This document shows positions 35,618 through 48,900 of a stretch of 64,000 nt of DNA, piece by piece. The notes under the pieces were generated by a model that made no database searches, was not told the origin of the DNA, and worked only from the letters and a program-made list of their open reading frames with translations. The stretch is from Stomorhina lunata (taxonomy: Eukaryota; Arthropoda; Insecta; Diptera; Rhiniidae), in NCBI GenBank assembly GCA_933228675.1, contig OW121743.1, positions 59,328,081-59,392,080 on the forward strand. The letters are read 5' to 3'. Within the stretch, counting starts at the first letter, position 1; each line of letters begins with the position of its first letter. A program made the position numbers and the translations under genes.

Positions 35618-36204
35618 GTAAGTGACATATAATGTGTTTATATTTGTAAATCTGTCTAAACTTATCGCCAACAACTTCCAGACAACTTGAAGATATAATT
35701 CAAAAGGAAAAGTCTAAAGAAAAAAGAATTGAGAATATTCAAAAACGTAAACATGAAATCTACTATGAAATGCTGACGAAACTAGAACAGCAATGTCGTT
35801 CACAATATTTGAATATGGTATTAACAAAATTCGCCGATTTTATTGCGAAATTGGCAACAACTATGCATATACCGCAAGTGTTATTAGATCCTTATTCTCG
35901 AATGCAACGTGGTCTATTCTGCAATATTCTGTGTACAATCGATGTGGACCCTGCAATGCAGAATGCCATTTTTAATAATACCGCTGATGCTAGTCAATTT
36001 GATGTATGCCATAAATTATCGCATGCATTACTAAGTCTTATCGTCAAAGCCTTAGATTCGGCTTCCACGCGTAAAGTGGATGATATCGAAGCTATAGAGG
36101 TCGATTTTAAAATGGACGATTACATAAAAGAACGCTTAATGTGTGCAGCGGAAAAGAAAATAAAAAACTATAAACGTGAAAGAGAAGAAAAATTTTGCAA
36201 TTAA
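35298..36204 (+). CDS. Unrecognised 280-aa protein, two exons
   Basis: Exons 35298-35617 and 35682-36204, joined through a 64-base GT-AG intron in phase 2 (LE|Q). It starts at ATG in good context (GAAAATGAC). The family was not recognised. The N-terminus is acidic (PTPEDEPSDDSND), followed by a strongly basic stretch TKMTQKKMKKYLKKMAYIPS. A charged, probably coiled-coil segment (DIIQKEKSKEKRIENIQKRK) spans the exon junction region. The C-terminal half is a compact helical domain with several Cys residues and a final Lys/Glu-rich helix. The position is between PRORP and the ZAD gene, all on the plus strand, with a DRE motif upstream, as in housekeeping genes. Intactness, normal splicing and amino-acid variety support a real gene. 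Confidence 0.85.
35682..36204 (+). CDS. Exon 2 of the 280-aa orphan gene
   Basis: Acceptor ACAACTTCCAG. The first base completes Glu, then QLEDIIQKE. Open to TAA at 36204. Confidence 0.83.
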
Positions 36205-36318
36205 AACAGTAATGTTCTGCAGCATAATGATAAATTATACAATATTATAATACATATGAATGACAACAACAAATTCTATTACGGCTGATAGGAGAACAGA
36301 AATTTTGCCCTCCACTGC

Positions 36319-36416
36319 ATTAAACTCTTAAATGCAATTTTTCTTATTAATTTAGATTCTTTATGAATTAAACTCTTTAATGCAATTTTTCTTATTAATT
36401 TAGATTCTTTATGACT
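36319..36416. repeat. 49-bp tandem duplication
   Basis: ATTAAACTCTTAAATGCAAT and the following bases to TTAGATTCTTTATGA occur twice in direct tandem with one or two differences, in the spacer (36205-36844) between the orphan gene and the ZAD gene. The rest of that spacer is AT-rich with AATAAA near 36462; no gene seen. Confidence 0.85.
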
Positions 36417-36844
36417 TAGGCCCTGGTGTTGGCGAAAAAAAACGCAAATTTTCAAACAGGCAATAAATATTTTTCCTATTAAACATTATCAGAAATTTTG
36501 AACAATTAAATAAATTAAATGTGTATTACTAATTGTGAAATTTATACCTATTACGTACCTAGTTTTGTACCAAAAGTTTATATTTATTAAACAAAACACA
36601 ATTTATGTTTGAAAGTAAAATATTTTTGTTGTATAAAAACCAGTTTCATTTAAAAGTCAAAAACTTATCATTTTACCCTCGTATCTTAGTCATTTGGTTG
36701 CCCTGTATATGAATGTTATCATTTCAATGTGAATAGACTGTCAATAAAAGAAGAGGATTTTAATACACATCTGTACACGAAAAAATTTTCTTTTATGAAT
36801 TTTCATAAAAATTTCCAAGAGAAAAAATAAAAAAATCCTCAAAA

Positions 36845-36970
36845 ATGATTTGTCGTCTATGTTTAAAAGACATTCCGAAAGAATCTAGTATTAAATTATT
36901 TGGAAATTTAGACATATCGAGTGAATCAATAGAAATGGTTAAACTAATCGAAAAATATCTGGAAATCGAA
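36845..36970 (+). CDS. ZAD gene exon 1 (first half of ZAD)
   Basis: 42 codons from ATG (context TCAAAAATGAT), MICRLCLKDIPKESS..., ending GAA|GTAAGT in phase 0. It holds the first Cys pair of the ZAD. Confidence 0.9.
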
Positions 36971-39900
36971 GTAAGTACAAACAATGTAATTATCTTCGTT
37001 TTTTTTTTCATTAGTGTACTTAATTTTTAATTGGTTTCATATTAACGCGTCACCCGACTAGATAAAGCGTAATGATATTATATCTACCATTATATGCCAA
37101 GATTGCTATGATCATTTGGAAGACTTTCATCAATTTTCACAACAAGTGGCCGATAAACAGCTAACACTACGCAATGAATTCTTAGATGTGAATCTTAAGA
37201 AAGAGTACAATTTAGACGAAGACGGCAGCGGTGTTGATGGCTGGGATAATGATGACCAGGAAAACAAACTAGATATAGATCCAAAGGAAGCCTCACAAGA
37301 AATTACTGTTAACTGTCCCATAAGTATGTTTAAAGATGAGTCGGATTTGGATGAAAAGGATGAACAGGAAATGCCTACCGAAGATTTGATGGACTCTATT
37401 GTGACCAATAATGAAAAAGATATTATAGCGCCAGATAGCGTAGCGGTTAATGATGATGACTATGTACCGGAACCACTGACTTCAGAAGGTATGTTTTTAA
37501 TGATTAATTTTTAAATTACACCGCCAATGGTAGGTGTCCATTTTCGCATAAATTTAAAACAATTCTATTAGAATGGTTTTAACTTTTATCTGAAAAATTC
37601 AAAAGACTTCAAAAAATAAAAGAATATTTTTCAATCGAAATCAGTTACTCTACCTCCGTTTATACAAATAATAGGTATATTCGTTTACTTTCCAGTAAAA
37701 GTCCAGTAAACTGAGTATTTACTGAGTAAATGAACGAATTTACTCTCACCAAATCATTTGTACAAAAAAAGTAAACGAACAGAAAATTTGTAAAAATCCA
37801 GTAAGTAAATCGAGGCAATAAGAAAAAAAAAACAATACAATAGAGAAAAAAATAAATAAAAAATTACCTAAGCTTTTCATTTTTAATTAGTTATATACTT
37901 TTTAACTTTAATTTAGTTAATTTTATTTCTTTTACTTAAAATTTTTAACTAAATAACAATTAAGGCAAATTTTCAGTTGCCTGTTTTTCATTTTTTTTCG
38001 CCTTTTATTCATGTTGTTTTTGTTACTGAACTTTTACAAGCAAAAATTTTCCCCGTAATTTTTGAGAAAAAGTGACAGTTTACACTTTTTCTCAAAAATT
38101 CTCTCTGTTTACATTTCCCCTCTTACTGAGTTTTGGGTAAACGAACAACTTTCCGTAATATTTTGTAATAATTTGTACAAATTTTAACGTAAACGAATGA
38201 ACATATTTATTTCTTAGTTGGTATGACCAATTTCCGATAGGTGGCGCCACTGAAAATTAATCAATATTAATTTAATCGTAAACTGTGCATTTGGTCATGC
38301 TATGATCTTTAATAAAGTTGTTGCGCATGAGCCGACGATGTTTTATAAGTAGGTATGGCTAATTTCCGATAGGTGGCGCCACTGAAAATTACTCAACATG
38401 AATTAAATCGTAAACTGTGCATTTGATCATGCTATGATCTTTTGCAAAGTTGTTGCGCATAAGCCGATGGAGGTGTCTATGTTGGTACGATTAATTCCAT
38501 ATAGATGGCGATACTAAAAAATGTTAAAAATGAACTATGCATATGGGCATTTCCAGAAAAAAGTCCACCTTGATCGAAAAATTAAAAGTTAACCAACAGA
38601 TTTTTTTTTATGCATTATAAAGAAAAGAGAAGCATCTAAAATATATTAAATTTAAGATTTCAAAGATTTCCTTTGTTTGGATGGTGAAATACTGAGCTAC
38701 AAATTCGAAGTTCTCGTTTTAGTAAGTGTTTCTTAATTTCAAGGGTAGTTTCTCTCTAAAATTAACATTCCAAAGAGCAATTGCAACTTTCATTGCAAAA
38801 CTCTTGCTGCAATAACATTGAATCAGAAAACAATTGCAAAAAGTAAATTTAGTATCTATTAACGGTAAAATTTTGTTTTTCTTTAACACGTTCCCTGCCG
38901 CGTGTACCGAAACCAGTACACGCGTAGCTTCATTTTTACGCCAACGTGTTTTTTTTTTAAATTAAATTTTTTTTCTCTAAATTTTCATTCCCGTTATGAT
39001 TGTTTTATGTTATTTAGTGATGTTTAGAGGAATTTTTGCATCGTGTACTGATAACGGTACAGTTTTATATAATAACGGTAACGGTACGGTTTTATATAAT
39101 ACAAAAAGCAATAATCCAATTTCACTATTAGAATACAGAAAGAAATTAATTTTATATTTATGCAATATAGGTAATGATTCATATACTGAAGAAGATGCCC
39201 ATAAACCACGTTGTAGAAAACGTCATGAATTACAAAAAGACAGTAAAAAACCAGCAAGAAGAAACCGCTGCACATCATGCTATACAAAATGTGTGAAAGA
39301 TCATAATAGCGAAATCGCGCGAAATACTGTAAAAAGGGTGACGACATTTTGTAATGATTGTCCTAATAAGCCATTCTTATGCATTCCATGTTTTAACAAA
39401 ATTCATCGCTACATGAAAACGTAAATGAAATACTTTGGAATCATGTTCTTTTCTGTACTTCATTTTATTTAATTATTCAATCTGAAATAAATATTATTTT
39501 TTGATGTTACTATGTATGCATTATTGTTTTAATATTAATAATCTCGAAAATAATATAAATAATACCGAAAACAGTACACGGTACGTAGAAATGACACCTA
39601 GTGAAAAACAGCTTGGCAGGGAACGTGTTAAAAGATATTCCAATGTAACGTAACGCCAGAAAAATAACATTTATTTTCATTATCTCTACGCTGACGATGA
39701 GAAGTGAGTGAAATTTTGCGTTTTAAACAAGTTTTACTTTCCTACGTGTTTACAACTAAAAACTCGCTTATTAAACAAATAATTAATTTAATATAATTTT
39801 TCAAAAGTTTGTAACGATTGTGAGTAATTTCTTTGCATGTTTTTGTTGTTTTTAAATTCACATAAAATTTTGGTTTCTGCAGATGAAATCTTCGACGGAA

Positions 39901-42900
39901 AGCAAAAACTACTCAAAGCGCTATAGGGACAAATTAAAATTGGTTCCCCGTAGACTTCAAATAAGCCGTGAAAAAACTAGGGAAAGAGTATACAGATGCA
40001 GGAAAAATCTTTCGAAATCAAACCACAGAAAAAGCAAAAGAACAAAATCGTAAAAGGCAAGAAAAATTTCAAATTATAAAATCAAAAAATTTAATCCTAG
40101 AAAATTCATTGGCTTTTTATGAATAACATATTTCGAATTAATTTAATTTACATTTCCTCGGAGCAAATCGACTCATTTTCAACATTGCTATATGAAAATT
40201 GGAAGAATGAACACAGCATGTCCGCAGACACGAGTACTCCTTTTAAGCTCCTTATGGAGTACTCCCTTTAGTCTTGAAAATGACGACAGATGGAGTAATC
40301 GTTTTTGTCTCCTAAAGGAGCATAAAGGGAAACATTCATATAAAATACAAATTTGGTTATTTTTTACAAAAATAAGAAAATATTGATTTTTATTTATATT
40401 GGAAACGTGTCTTTAAGTGCTTCTGCAAGAAAATTAAAGAAAAGACAACGCGTAATATATTATTTAAAACATGCAATTAAAAATTCACCAATTACCGAAA
40501 CAAAAAAAGTAAACAAATTTGTATTTGTTTATTTTTTGATCCATTCCAATTTAATTTGAGCAAAATATTTTTTGTTATGTCAAAGAAAAAAAAAACTAAC
40601 TGATGCATCCCTTGTTGATCCATTTGGAGTATTAAGCGAGGCATAAACAACAAAACAAAATAAAAAGTTTCGATAGCTCGCTTATTACTCCAAATGGATG
40701 AACAAGTCATTACTCCTTTGTTGCTCAAATATGGATTAATCCATATATTTTTTACTGGGATCCCAGTAAAAAATAGGATCATCCAAAGAGTACTCTTGTA
40801 GCGCTCCTTTGCGAGTAATGGATTACTCCATAAAACTCCGAAACTCATAGAATTTTTAACACAGCATGTCCGCAGATACGAGTACTCCTTTTAAGCTCCT
40901 TATGGAGTACTCCCTTTAGTTATTTGGGAATTAATTATTCGAACTTTAGAATTAATTGAAAAATTAGGTTTCATCAGGCTTGAGTTCATTTAATTTTCAA
41001 ATTATTAATTTTGAAAATTAGAAAGTAAATTATGGAGAAAAACTGAAAAAATTATTTTTTGAACGCGGCTAGTGGATTGCAATTTCTGTCCCGCCACAGG
41101 ACGTCATCAGCACTTAGCGCCCTCGACCACAGTCGAGTTGTCAAATTGCAGAGATAATCATCAATTTAACTCATTGAGTTTGATCGAACATCCCTACGTT
41201 TAATTGATTGTGTATTCTCCACTAGCCGCGTTCATAAAATAATTTTTTCAGTTTTTCTCCATAATTTACTTTCTAATTTTCAAAATTAATAATTTGAAAA
41301 TTAAATGAACTCAAGCCTGATGAAACCTAATTTTTCAAGTACTCCCTTTAGTCTTGAAAATGACGACAGAGGGAGTAATCGTTTTTGTCTCCTAAAGGAG
41401 CATTCATATAAAATACAAATTTGGTAATTTTTTACAAAAATAAGAAAATATTGATTTTTATTTATATTGGAAACGTGTTTTTAAGTGCTTCTGCAATACA
41501 TATTATTTAAAACAGCAATTGAAAAGTCACAAATTACCGAAACAAAAAAAAGTAAACAAATTTGTATCTGTTTATTTTTTTATCCGTTCCAATTTAATTT
41601 GAGCAAAATATTTTTTGTTATGTCAAAGAAAAAAAAAACTAACTGATGCATCCCTTGTTGATCCATTTGGAGTAGTAAGCGAGGCATAAACAACAAAACA
41701 AAATAAAAAGTTTCGATAGCTCGCTTATTACTCCAAATGGATGAACAAGTCATTACTCCTTTGTTGCTCGGTTATGGATTAATTCATATATTTTTTACTG
41801 GGATATTCATAAATAATAAATATGTATGTATGTACCATATATACATACACAAATAATAAATGTTTTTATATAATTTTCTAATTTCTGTGCCTTTTTCCTT
41901 TCCTAAATAACGTAACGCCAGTTACGTAACGCCAGTAACGTAACGCCAGACCAATTTTCCTAAAAGAAAAAAAAGGAAAAAAGATTTGTTGAATTTATAA
42001 CTTGGAAAAGAAATGTATATTGGTCCAAAACCTACAAAAAAAAATTTTATTAAAAATACTTGCCCAATTCGCAGAGTTCAACAATTTTGTTATCAAAGTC
42101 AAATCGCACGTCCGTTTTTTATAACGTAACGCCAGGTCACTTTTTTCTTAGGCTCAACTATTTCCATTTTTAGGCTAAATATAGAGCTATCCAATCACTT
42201 CTCTGATGTAAGAAAAAAACTTTTTTAAATTCTGGTTTTTAAAGTTTTTTTTTTAATATATTGCTGTACAAAAGTAACGTAACGCCAAAATGGAAATGCC
42301 CATATAAAATATATCACGATCTTAAGTAAAGTTTCTGGCATGAGCAGCAATGCGCGCTGGGTATAGCTAGTAGGTCTATTCGTTTACTTTCCAGCAGTGA
42401 TGCCATCCAAAAATTTTACTTTGTGGGAGATTCGACATTAAAAAGCAGTAGATTAAAAAGTAGTAGAAAAAGTGGTAGATCTACCACTTTTATTATTCAA
42501 GCTTTTGAAGAATTTTAAAGTTAGAATATTTACGCTTTTATTCAATGTTTTGTTTAAAAACAAGTAAGAGAGCACTATAGTCGGCCAAGCCCGACCATAC
42601 GATACCCTTCACCACTAAGGTCAAAGGTGTTATTTTTCCTGTATAAAGACAAATATTTGCTAAATTTTGCTATCATACAAACATTTTCTCAAAACTTATA
42701 TATTCAACCTGTTTCCGTCATTTGGACTTATATGAACATTGGCTTTAATAATTGTGGAAAAAATATTGACTTCTACTTAATTATTTTGGATAACATTTGG
42801 TTTTTTGGCTCTCCTTAAAAATATTCTGGTTGGTTCATAGTCGGTATTGAATATAGGCTCAAGATTTACAACCTGTTAAGATTAAAGGCCGAAAATAATT

Positions 42901-45900
42901 TAAAAATTCCATAAGCTTCGATTTTGCTCTTATATTCTCTCATTTTTTAGGCCAAGCTTTAAAAGAGTTTGCTCAACTTCCGACCAGCGAAGATTAAAAT
43001 TTCCTTTGGAATTTTCGAACACTTTTCTTGTTGAATTATTTTCATCCTGGGCATGTAGCCGCTGCTGTTTAATTTATTTTTCTATGAATCAAAGATTCCG
43101 ACTTCACCGATTACAAAAAAGTTCTAACATGTAATTATTTAATAACTAGCAATATTTCTTACTTACAGATGACGATGATGACTTACCTTTAATAAAACTC
43201 AAGTCCACTAAATCCACCAAAAAATCAACTCCAAAAAGGAAACGCAAAAAGACACCAGCTAAGCCTCGTGAGGTTAAGGAAAGGAAGCCTAAAGCCAAAA
43301 AGAAATCTATACAGGAAGAAGTGGCCATGGCCATAGATCTAATATGTGACATTTGTCAAACGCGTGTTGATACCTGGAAGGCCTTACGAGAACATTTCTT
43401 ACTAGCACACACTAAAACACCATATATAAAGTGTTGCGATATTGTCTATAGAAAACCAAGAGATCTTAGTGAACATCTTGAGTGGCATAAAAATCCCGAT
43501 ATGTTTAAGTATGTACCAAATTTATTATTTTATTTATTTTTTTGTATTAACTCTTTTGTTTTCTTTCCTAATTTCACACAGATGTCAAGTTTGCAATGAA
43601 AATATGTCTAGCGTCCGCAATTTAACAATACACATTACATCTGAACATCCCGATGAAGCAGAGGACTTAGTAGAGTTCTATGAGTGTGAACACTGTTCCA
43701 AACGTATACGCAATTATAACTTATTTAAAAAGCATTTACGCTCTCACAATCAGGAAAAAGAAGTTGAATGCCACATTTGCAACAAAAGGTAAGCGAGTTT
43801 TGTTGATTTTAATATGAAATTGTAAAAGTTACCAAGTAACTATACAATTAATGTGCTAGAAAATAAGATAGGGTGCCAAATATTATTCAATAGATGCTCC
43901 AGAGACATGTAAAATGTCTAGGAAGACGATGCAAATTTTATATTAAATTAAAAAGTGGACCAACACTTGCTTATACGTCCATTGTATTAGGTTAAGTCTT
44001 ATGTACTCTTTTTTTCGTTATTTGAATTTTTTTATTCTTCGTGAAGAAATCATAAATGAAAATTTCATTGGGAATTTTTAAATGATTTTCAAGTATTTTT
44101 AAATTGTCTTTTTCCTATTATTTTAAATATTGTCTTAAATATAAGAAAAAGTGCTAAAGAGTACATCGGTTTCGTGAATTTGGTCAAAACTAAACTATTT
44201 CTTAAGGAACGTTATTTTTCAAATCATTATTAATTACACTGTGCTGGTTGAAAAAAAAAAAACAAAACGACAAACGGGACACCTAGTGGGTAAAGATAAA
44301 TCCAGTAAGCTAAATCCAATAGTGCTAGGTCAGCTCTAGTTTTCGAGATGTAGCGGGAATAGAATCCAATCGTTAGCACCATTAAATTCAGCGTACTCGA
44401 TTTGTCTTTACCCACTAGGTGTCCCGTTTGTCGTTTTTGTTTTTTGTCGAAAAAAGTCTCAAAATCGAGCACAGTGTTATCATTATTTATCATTTGAGTG
44501 TCAGACGCTTAATTTTGGGCTTTTGTAAAATTTGTTTTAAACTAATTTTAGGCAAAACTTCCCGTCCACTGTTTTTTTTAATAGTTTTTAACCGATCTTG
44601 CAACATGTGACGAAGCGTTGTCATAATAGAAGATTGTGGCCTTGTGTCTGATCATTTTTCGTTGATTGCTCGCTTCAAACGAATCAATTATTTCTGGTAC
44701 AGGTCCTTAGTCTGATCAAATTGATGATAAAAAACATTGATGTCATAAACATTGAGTATCTATCAATTTTTTTATCGCCAGTAACTATTAGATGCAAAAA
44801 TGACTTCTTTTTGTAGCGTCTCTTGGCTTCAATTCATTTTTGACCCAATTTCTTGCTTTTTCATGAATCCCAATGCTTATTGTAAGACTCCCATTAATAA
44901 TGGAGTTTTTTTTCCGTTTGACAATAATCTTTATTGAATAATGCTTTAAAATCCTCATCACCGGCTAACCAGGCCGGTATTTTATCGAAATTACCGCCCA
45001 AAACATCGTTCACAAACTTTTTGAGTTGGTGCATGTTTAACGTAATCTTTTACCAATGATCGATAACTTTCGGCAGCCGTTTTCTTTAAATGAAAGAATG
45101 TTTAAAGACTCCCCCGCAAAACGTATTTTTTAGGTACAAAGTCCCACATTATAATTGAAAACAATGTGTGTTTACACTTTGGCGTCTATCGAATACTGAA
45201 CTAAAATGGCCCTTTAAAATACCATATTCGTTATTAAAGACACAAACCATATGTGATAGTTATGCTATATTTTGTTAATTTTAGTGGGATGCAAACCTTC
45301 GAACATGTAATACTCATAATATTTTAATCCCAAGAAAAAAATCAGCGATTTTATTCCTCGTATCATCCCGCAACCAAAACTACTTTAAAGGAAAAGAAAT
45401 AAGCTTTTTTCGAGCGCAAAAAAAGGTCGTATAAAAAAAATATTTTTCTGTGAAAATTGTCGATAAAAATATTTTTCTGTTGAAAAATTTTCGATTAGAT
45501 AAATTTTTGATAAACAAATTTTCTATATAAAAATTTTTGATAGAAAAATTTGTGATAAAAAAAATTTTCTATAGAAAAATTTTTGATAACAAAATTTTCT
45601 ATAGAAACATTTTTGATAACAAATTTTCTGTAGAAAAATTTTTGATAAAAAATTTTCTATAGAAAAATTATTGATAAAAAATTTTCTATAAAACAATTAT
45701 TGATAAAAAATTTTCTATAGAAAAATTATTGATAAAAAATTTTCTAAAAAACAATTATTGATAAAAAATTTTCTATAGAAAAATTATTGATAAAAAATTT
45801 TCTATTGAAAAACTTTTGATAAAAAAATTTTCTATAGAAAAATTATCGATAAAAAATTTTTCTATAGAAAAATTTTGGATAAAAAAATTTTTTATAGAAA

Positions 45901-48900
45901 AATTTTTGTATAAAAAAAATTTTCTATAGAGAAATTTTTGATAAAAAAAATGTTCTATAGAAAAATTTTTGATAAAAAAATTTTCTATAGAAAAATTTTT
46001 AATAAAAAATTTTCTATAGAAAAATTATTGATAAAAAATTTTCTATTGAAAAATTATCGATAAAAAAATTTTCTATAGAAACATTTTCGATAAAAAATTT
46101 TTTATAGAAAAATTTTCGATAAAAAATTTTCTATAACAAAATTTTTTATAAAAAAATTTTGATAAAAAAAATGTTCTATAGAAAAATTTTTGATAAAAAA
46201 ATTTTCTACAGAAAATTTTTTGATAAAAACATTTTCTATAGAAAAATTTTTGATAAAATAATTTTCTATAGAAAAATTTTTGATAAAAAAATTTTCTATA
46301 GAAAAATTTTTGATAAAAACATTTTCTATAGAAAAATTATTGATAAAAAATTTTCTATAGAAAAATTATTGATAAAAAATTTTTTATTGAAAAATTTTTG
46401 AAAAAAAAATTTTCTATTGAAAAATTATCGATAAAAAATTTTTCTATAGAAACATTTTCGATAAAAAATTTTTTATAGAAAAATTTTCGATAAAAACATT
46501 TTCTATAGAAAAATTTTTGATACAAATTTTTTCTATAGAAAATTTTTTCATAAATTTTTTTTCTATAAATAAATTTTTAATAAAAATTTTTTCTATAGAA
46601 AAATTTTTGATAAAAAAATTTTCTATAAAAAAATTTTTGATTAAAAAATTTTCTATACAAAAGTTTTTAATAAAAAAATTTTCTATAGAAAAATTTTTAT
46701 TAAAAAAATTTTCTATAGAAAAATTTTTAATAAGAAAATTTTCTATAGAAACATTTTTGATAAAAAAAATCTTCTATAGAAACATTTTTGATAAAAAAAA
46801 TCTTCTATAGAAACATTTTTGATAAAAAAATTTTCTATAGAAAAATTTTTGATAAAAAAATATATATTTTGATAAAAAAATTTTCTATAGAAAAAAAAAG
46901 TTATAACCTTAATGTACATCTGTATACTTTAAAATATTCTCTTATTTGATATTCTTCTCCACTAGTTTCTCTGACTCAGAGTAAAACTTTTTATTTTTTT
47001 AATGGTATTTTTGAAAAATCCCATTCAAAATTTATTACCGACATTTTAATATATAGAAGTGCAACATCTTTATATTATAGAGTCTGATTTTACTTTATTG
47101 ATAAAGTGTATCAAATAGAAGGTCTTGATCGACTATAGCTTGTTTTTATTAAAGACAATTTTCTTGTAGACCAGTGTAATTTGTTTATTGAAAATAAAAT
47201 TTTGAAACATTTGAACATGAATTTAGTAATATTAAAAAAAGTGGTATTAACAAGGCTTTTACAAGCTAAGTAAAATAGCTAAAGATTTATTAGCAAAGTC
47301 AATTATTAAAGACTTAAACCAAATCGCATTGCATTCAAATAAACATAAAACCCTAATACAGTAAACCCCCCTATAACACGGTTTACTGGGACCGTGTTAT
47401 AGGGGGGCCGTTTTACTACCCCGTATAACACGGTTTCTACAAATAATTGATAATATAAGAGCATAATTAGCAAAATAGTACAATATAAGAATATAAAATG
47501 CAGTGGCTCCCAACTATGTGCAAATGTCCCATACATTATGTATGTACTATTTGGGCAAAAACCGTGTTATAGGGGGTAAAGATCGTGTTATAGGGGGGAC
47601 ATGAAACCGTGTTATACGGGGGCCGTGTTATAAGGGGCCGTGTTATAGGGGAGTTTACTGTACATGCAATAACATACAATAACTCTTAAAACAGTGTAAT
47701 ATTTCATATTTGATTTTTCTATTGTTTCTTTTGCTCATTTATTCATGCAATAGTAGTTGCGTTGTAAATATCGCTAATAAAATGTTAGTGCTAAATAAAT
47801 AACTACTTTATGTTTTAAATTAAATTTCATACCTATAGATTTTGCTCGGAAGGTAATTTAACTCGTCACAACGAAAACTTACACAAGTACGTTAAACGAG
47901 ATACTATTTGCGATATTTGTGGCCAAACATTTAAAGACAAAGATCGCTTTAAACGTCATTACGCAGAACATCAAGGCATCATCGAGCCACCTGTCCAATG
48001 TACTATATGCCACAAATGGCTTAAAAATAAAAACAGTCTAAGTTTACATCGGTTTTATTTACACGAGAAAGCTCAGATGTCATGTAACATATGTGGAAAG
48101 ATGTTCGACAACCGAAATAGTCTGCGTGTACATAAGTCCTATTGGCACAAGACAAATTTAAATTTAAAGTGTAATTTTTGCGATAAGGTATTTCGACAAG
48201 AGCGTAATCTTCAAGAGCATATGGCTATACATACGGGTGTACAGCTCTATAATTGTCCACATTGTCAGAAGGAATCACGTTCCAAATCAAATATGTACGT
48301 TCATATAAAAAGACAACATCCAGAAGAATGGTGGAAATCTAAAATGGAACGTTTAAATTTAGATGGAATTACTAAAACCAATACATTTAATCAATAGCAA
48401 TAAGAAACTGTTTAGAACTATTTTCTTAAATGTTTAACATTATATATGACACGCAAATACAATTTATAAAAGAAAGTACTATTCAAATTTAAGTCATTTA
48501 TTAAGATGTGAAGGGTTTAGAGAATGATTCTTGTAAACGATACTGATGTTTGCTTTCCAGCGGGTTCTCTTATATCAACACGGCTTTTAGTCTAGCTTGA
48601 AATAAATACTATAACTTTTAGTTTGATTAGTCTCTTATAGACACTGCAAAGTTACTATGAATCTATTTAAAAAATAATATCAAATTTTCTCAAAACTATG
48701 TTTTTTGACATTGGCCCTTTTAGCACCAAGCCACAGATTTAAGGTGCTACCTATAATAAAACAAAATTATATTTTTAAAGCATTGTCAATCAAATAATTT
48801 CAGATGAAATTATTAAGCCTATTGAAACAAAAACGGACACCGGACTAATTACACTGGTCAAGAGCCAAAATTACGTTTTTGTTAAACTATTTTTTATGAG

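Larger units (their letters stand above)
38541..42304. mobile_element. Composite element with 15-bp TIRs ATATGGGCATTTCCA
   Basis: Left ATATGGGCATTTCCA and its exact complement at the right end. ACGTAACGCCAG motifs stand near 39648, 41910-41945 (three in a row), 42122 and next to the right TIR at 42275. A small basic open frame starts at 39883 just after TTTCTGCAG (MKSSTESKNYSKRYRDKLKL, later RERVYRCRKNL) and stops at about 56 residues; it may be a transposase remnant. A piggyBac copy, a tandem duplication and a foldback insertion lie inside. Confidence 0.65.

Noticed and set aside
38996..39424. A host zinc-binding gene or extra ZAD exon
   Set aside because: The Cys pattern is the piggyBac transposase C-terminus and it lies between TTAA-flanked inverted ends.
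46159..46810. Open frames rich in FYRKIFDK / KKFSIEKFLI
   Set aside because: Products of the 30-bp minisatellite with poly-A slips; the frame changes whenever a unit changes length.
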